NCBI GenBank assembly: GCA_902477915.1
Contig: CABSJA010000042.1
Span: 1-15,892, forward strand
DNA from: an uncultured Veillonella sp.
GTDB taxonomy: Bacteria > Bacillota > Negativicutes > Veillonellales > Veillonellaceae
Length of the DNA stretch: 15,892 bases
Direction: 5' to 3'
The translations under genes and the position numbers were made by a program. The notes beneath the pieces were generated by a model. That model did not search any database. It saw only the letters and a program-made list of their open reading frames with translations, and was not told where the DNA came from. Shown piece after piece: positions 14,380 to 15,892 of the stretch. How positions within the stretch are numbered: the first letter of the stretch is position 1; every line of letters starts with the position of its first letter.

Positions 14380-15097
14380 TCAAGAACGACTTGATGATTT
14401 AATTATAGATGGCTTACAGATTTATCAACGGACGGATATGTTTCGCTTTTCCTTTGATGCCATTGCACTCATTCACTTTTGCCAGTTCAATGATCGGCAT
14501 TCCTATGTTGACCTTGGTACGGGAACAGGTGTTATGCCACTTATAGGCACATCCCTAGGAGCGGGTCATATAACGGGTATTGATATTAATAAAACTCTTA
14601 TCGAGTTAGCTCAGCGCAGTGTAGCTCACAATCACAAACAAGATGTGGTAACTATGGTATGTAGCGATTATCGGCACATATCGTATCGCGATGTACAGGA
14701 CAAACCATTTGATGGTGTTATTGTAAATCCCCCTTTTTATGATTGTGGAAGTGGGGCAAAGCCCACTTCTGATGAAAGAGCTGTAGCTCTTCATGATGAA
14801 CATACATCGTTACAGGAGGTTCTGAATGCAGTGCGGTCCTTTATTAAGTGTAAAGGTCGCTTGTGGATGATTTATAGCGCTAGTCGCCTCCAATATGTGC
14901 TACATGAACTGGAAGCAGCTAACTTTCAAGCTAAGCGCATTCGCTTTATTCACGGCATGGTAGATAAGCCGGCGAAACTCGTGCTAATAGAGGCTCTCTA
15001 TCAAGGTCAAGCTGGCCTTGTATTAGAACCGCCACTCATCGTTTATGAGAAACCTAATGTGTACACAAAGGAGGTGTCCTCTTGGTATGAACGATAA
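14372..15097 (+). CDS. trmN6: tRNA1(Val) (adenine37-N6)-methyltransferase family protein
   Basis: A 241-residue SAM-dependent methyltransferase of the YfiC/TrmN6 (B. subtilis YabB) family. Motif I is VDLGTGTG (46-53), motif II acid is in GIDIN, and motif IV is N119-P-P-F, the signature of N6-adenine methylation. The family methylates A37 next to the anticodon in tRNA-Val; the precise substrate here is inferred from family and place. ATG at 14372 lies inside the end of ricT, with GAGGTGG about 10 bases upstream. Its end overlaps rsmI by 11 bases. In B. subtilis the same order is ricT, yabA, yabB, yazA, yabC; yabA and yazA are missing here. Confidence 0.9.
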   Translation: MNDQERLDDLIIDGLQIYQRTDMFRFSFDAIALIHFCQFNDRHSYVDLGTGTGVMPLIGTSLGAGHITGIDINKTLIELAQRSVAHNHKQDVVTMVCSDYRHISYRDVQDKPFDGVIVNPPFYDCGSGAKPTSDERAVALHDEHTSLQEVLNAVRSFIKCKGRLWMIYSASRLQYVLHELEAANFQAKRIRFIHGMVDKPAKLVLIEALYQGQAGLVLEPPLIVYEKPNVYTKEVSSWYER

Positions 15098-15892
15098 CGA
15101 ATGGGGCACCTTATACTTGGTGCCTACACCAATAGGTAATTTAGAAGATATGACGTATCGGGCAGTTCGTATCTTAGGTGAAGTAGATGCTATTGCTGCC
15201 GAAGATACGCGCCATACAGGCATATTATTAAAACATTTTGACATTAAGAAGCCTTTGATTTCTTATCATGAACATAATAAGGAGGAAAAAGGTGCTTATA
15301 TTATTGAGCTTTTATTAGAGGGACAGTCTATTGCTTGCGTTAGTGATGCAGGCATGCCGGCTATATCTGATCCAGGGGCTGACCTAGTAACAAAAGCTAT
15401 TGAAGAAGGTATAACAGTAGTGCCATTACCCGGAGCAAATGCGGCATTAACAGCGCTTATTGCATCAGGCTTAGATACTAAATCCTTTGCTTTTGCCGGA
15501 TTCTTACCTAAACGGGGTAAACATCGTATTGAAGAACTACAACGACTTTCACAAGTAACGGGAACTTTGATGTTTTACGAAGCACCTCATCGATTACAAG
15601 AGGTCTTACAAGATATGTATGAAGCCTTTGGCAATCGATCTATCACGGTGGCAAGGGAATTGACAAAGAAGTTTGAAACCTTTGTACGCACCGATTTAGA
15701 GAGCCTTGTAAATGATTTGGAACAACTCACCTATAAAGGGGAATTCGTCCTCATTGTAGGTGGTGCTGATACAGTAGAGTCTGATACTAGTGAAGTTTCG
15801 GATGAACCAGTATCATATTTAGATGCTGTACAAGCCCTTGTAGATACAGGGGTACCTAAAAAAGAAGCAATTCGTCAGGTGGCAAAGCGTTT
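15087..15892 (+). CDS. rsmI: 16S rRNA (cytidine1402-2'-O)-methyltransferase RsmI, cut by the window edge
   Basis: 268 residues are visible and the reading frame is open to the right edge; the family is about 280 long, so only the last few residues are missing. RsmI puts the 2'-O-methyl group on C1402 in the ribosomal decoding centre. Family motifs are clear: VPTPIGNLEDMTYRA at about 12-26, AAEDTRHTGILLKHF, SDAGMPAISDPG, PLPGANAALTALIASG, GFLPKRGKHR and FYEAPHR. ATG at 15087 starts inside trmN6; AAAGGAGG (15067-15074) is a strong Shine-Dalgarno sequence but 12 bases away, longer than usual, and translation may be coupled to trmN6. No in-frame start lies nearer. An acidic linker (ADTVESDTSEVSDEP) separates the catalytic part from a C-terminal helical tail. 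Confidence 0.96.
   Translation, partial: MNDNEWGTLYLVPTPIGNLEDMTYRAVRILGEVDAIAAEDTRHTGILLKHFDIKKPLISYHEHNKEEKGAYIIELLLEGQSIACVSDAGMPAISDPGADLVTKAIEEGITVVPLPGANAALTALIASGLDTKSFAFAGFLPKRGKHRIEELQRLSQVTGTLMFYEAPHRLQEVLQDMYEAFGNRSITVARELTKKFETFVRTDLESLVNDLEQLTYKGEFVLIVGGADTVESDTSEVSDEPVSYLDAVQALVDTGVPKKEAIRQVAKR

Noticed and set aside
1..15892. Mobile elements, prophage genes, CRISPR arrays or toxin-antitoxin pairs
   Set aside because: No transposase, integrase, spaced identical repeats or paired small genes were seen; all large genes are conserved chromosomal families.

Overview
The window looks like a chromosomal segment from a low-GC Gram-positive-lineage bacterium (Bacillota). The protein sequences, the AT-rich spacers and the gene content fit a Negativicute, most likely Veillonella or a close relative. 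That assignment is inferred from family resemblance, not from a search. No insertion sequence, prophage gene or CRISPR array is visible.

Layout. 1-200: the end of an rRNA operon (5S rRNA and a strong terminator). 201-660: a spacer without a protein gene. It holds a GC-rich, stem-dense stretch (about 285-506) that I read as a candidate structured RNA, followed by a diverged tandem duplication with a 77-nt period in which a small hairpin is kept by compensatory changes. 681-1143 (minus strand): a small molybdate-binding Mop protein and tRNA-Gly(CCC), each with its own terminator. 1238-5111: a PepSY-type membrane protein and two tandem NhaA Na+/H+ antiporters. 5367-5975: a secreted cell-wall protein with a peptidoglycan-binding domain and a 3D domain. 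6060-10188: purR, glmU, prs and pth, with PurBox-like sites in front of purR. 10247-15892: an Orn/Lys/Arg decarboxylase, tmk, holB, ricT, trmN6 and rsmI (rsmI runs off the right edge).

How the genes fit together. purR senses PRPP and prs makes it; glmU makes UDP-GlcNAc for the envelope; pth recycles peptidyl-tRNA. The decarboxylase-tmk-holB-ricT-trmN6-rsmI block is a compact run with 0-2 bp gaps or overlapping genes, except for a terminator-like hairpin and a 60-odd bp gap before holB. Both blocks exist in Bacillus subtilis near the origin (yaaO-tmk-...-holB-yaaT-...-yabB-...-yabC and purR-...-glmU-prs-ctc-pth), but there they are apart and in the opposite relative order; here they are fused and several intervening genes are missing.

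Most worth a second look: the structured-RNA candidate and tandem repeat at 285-623; loss in the first NhaA of two charged residues that sense pH in E. coli NhaA; PurBox-like sites at purR; and a terminator whose T-tract abuts the ribosome binding site of the decarboxylase.
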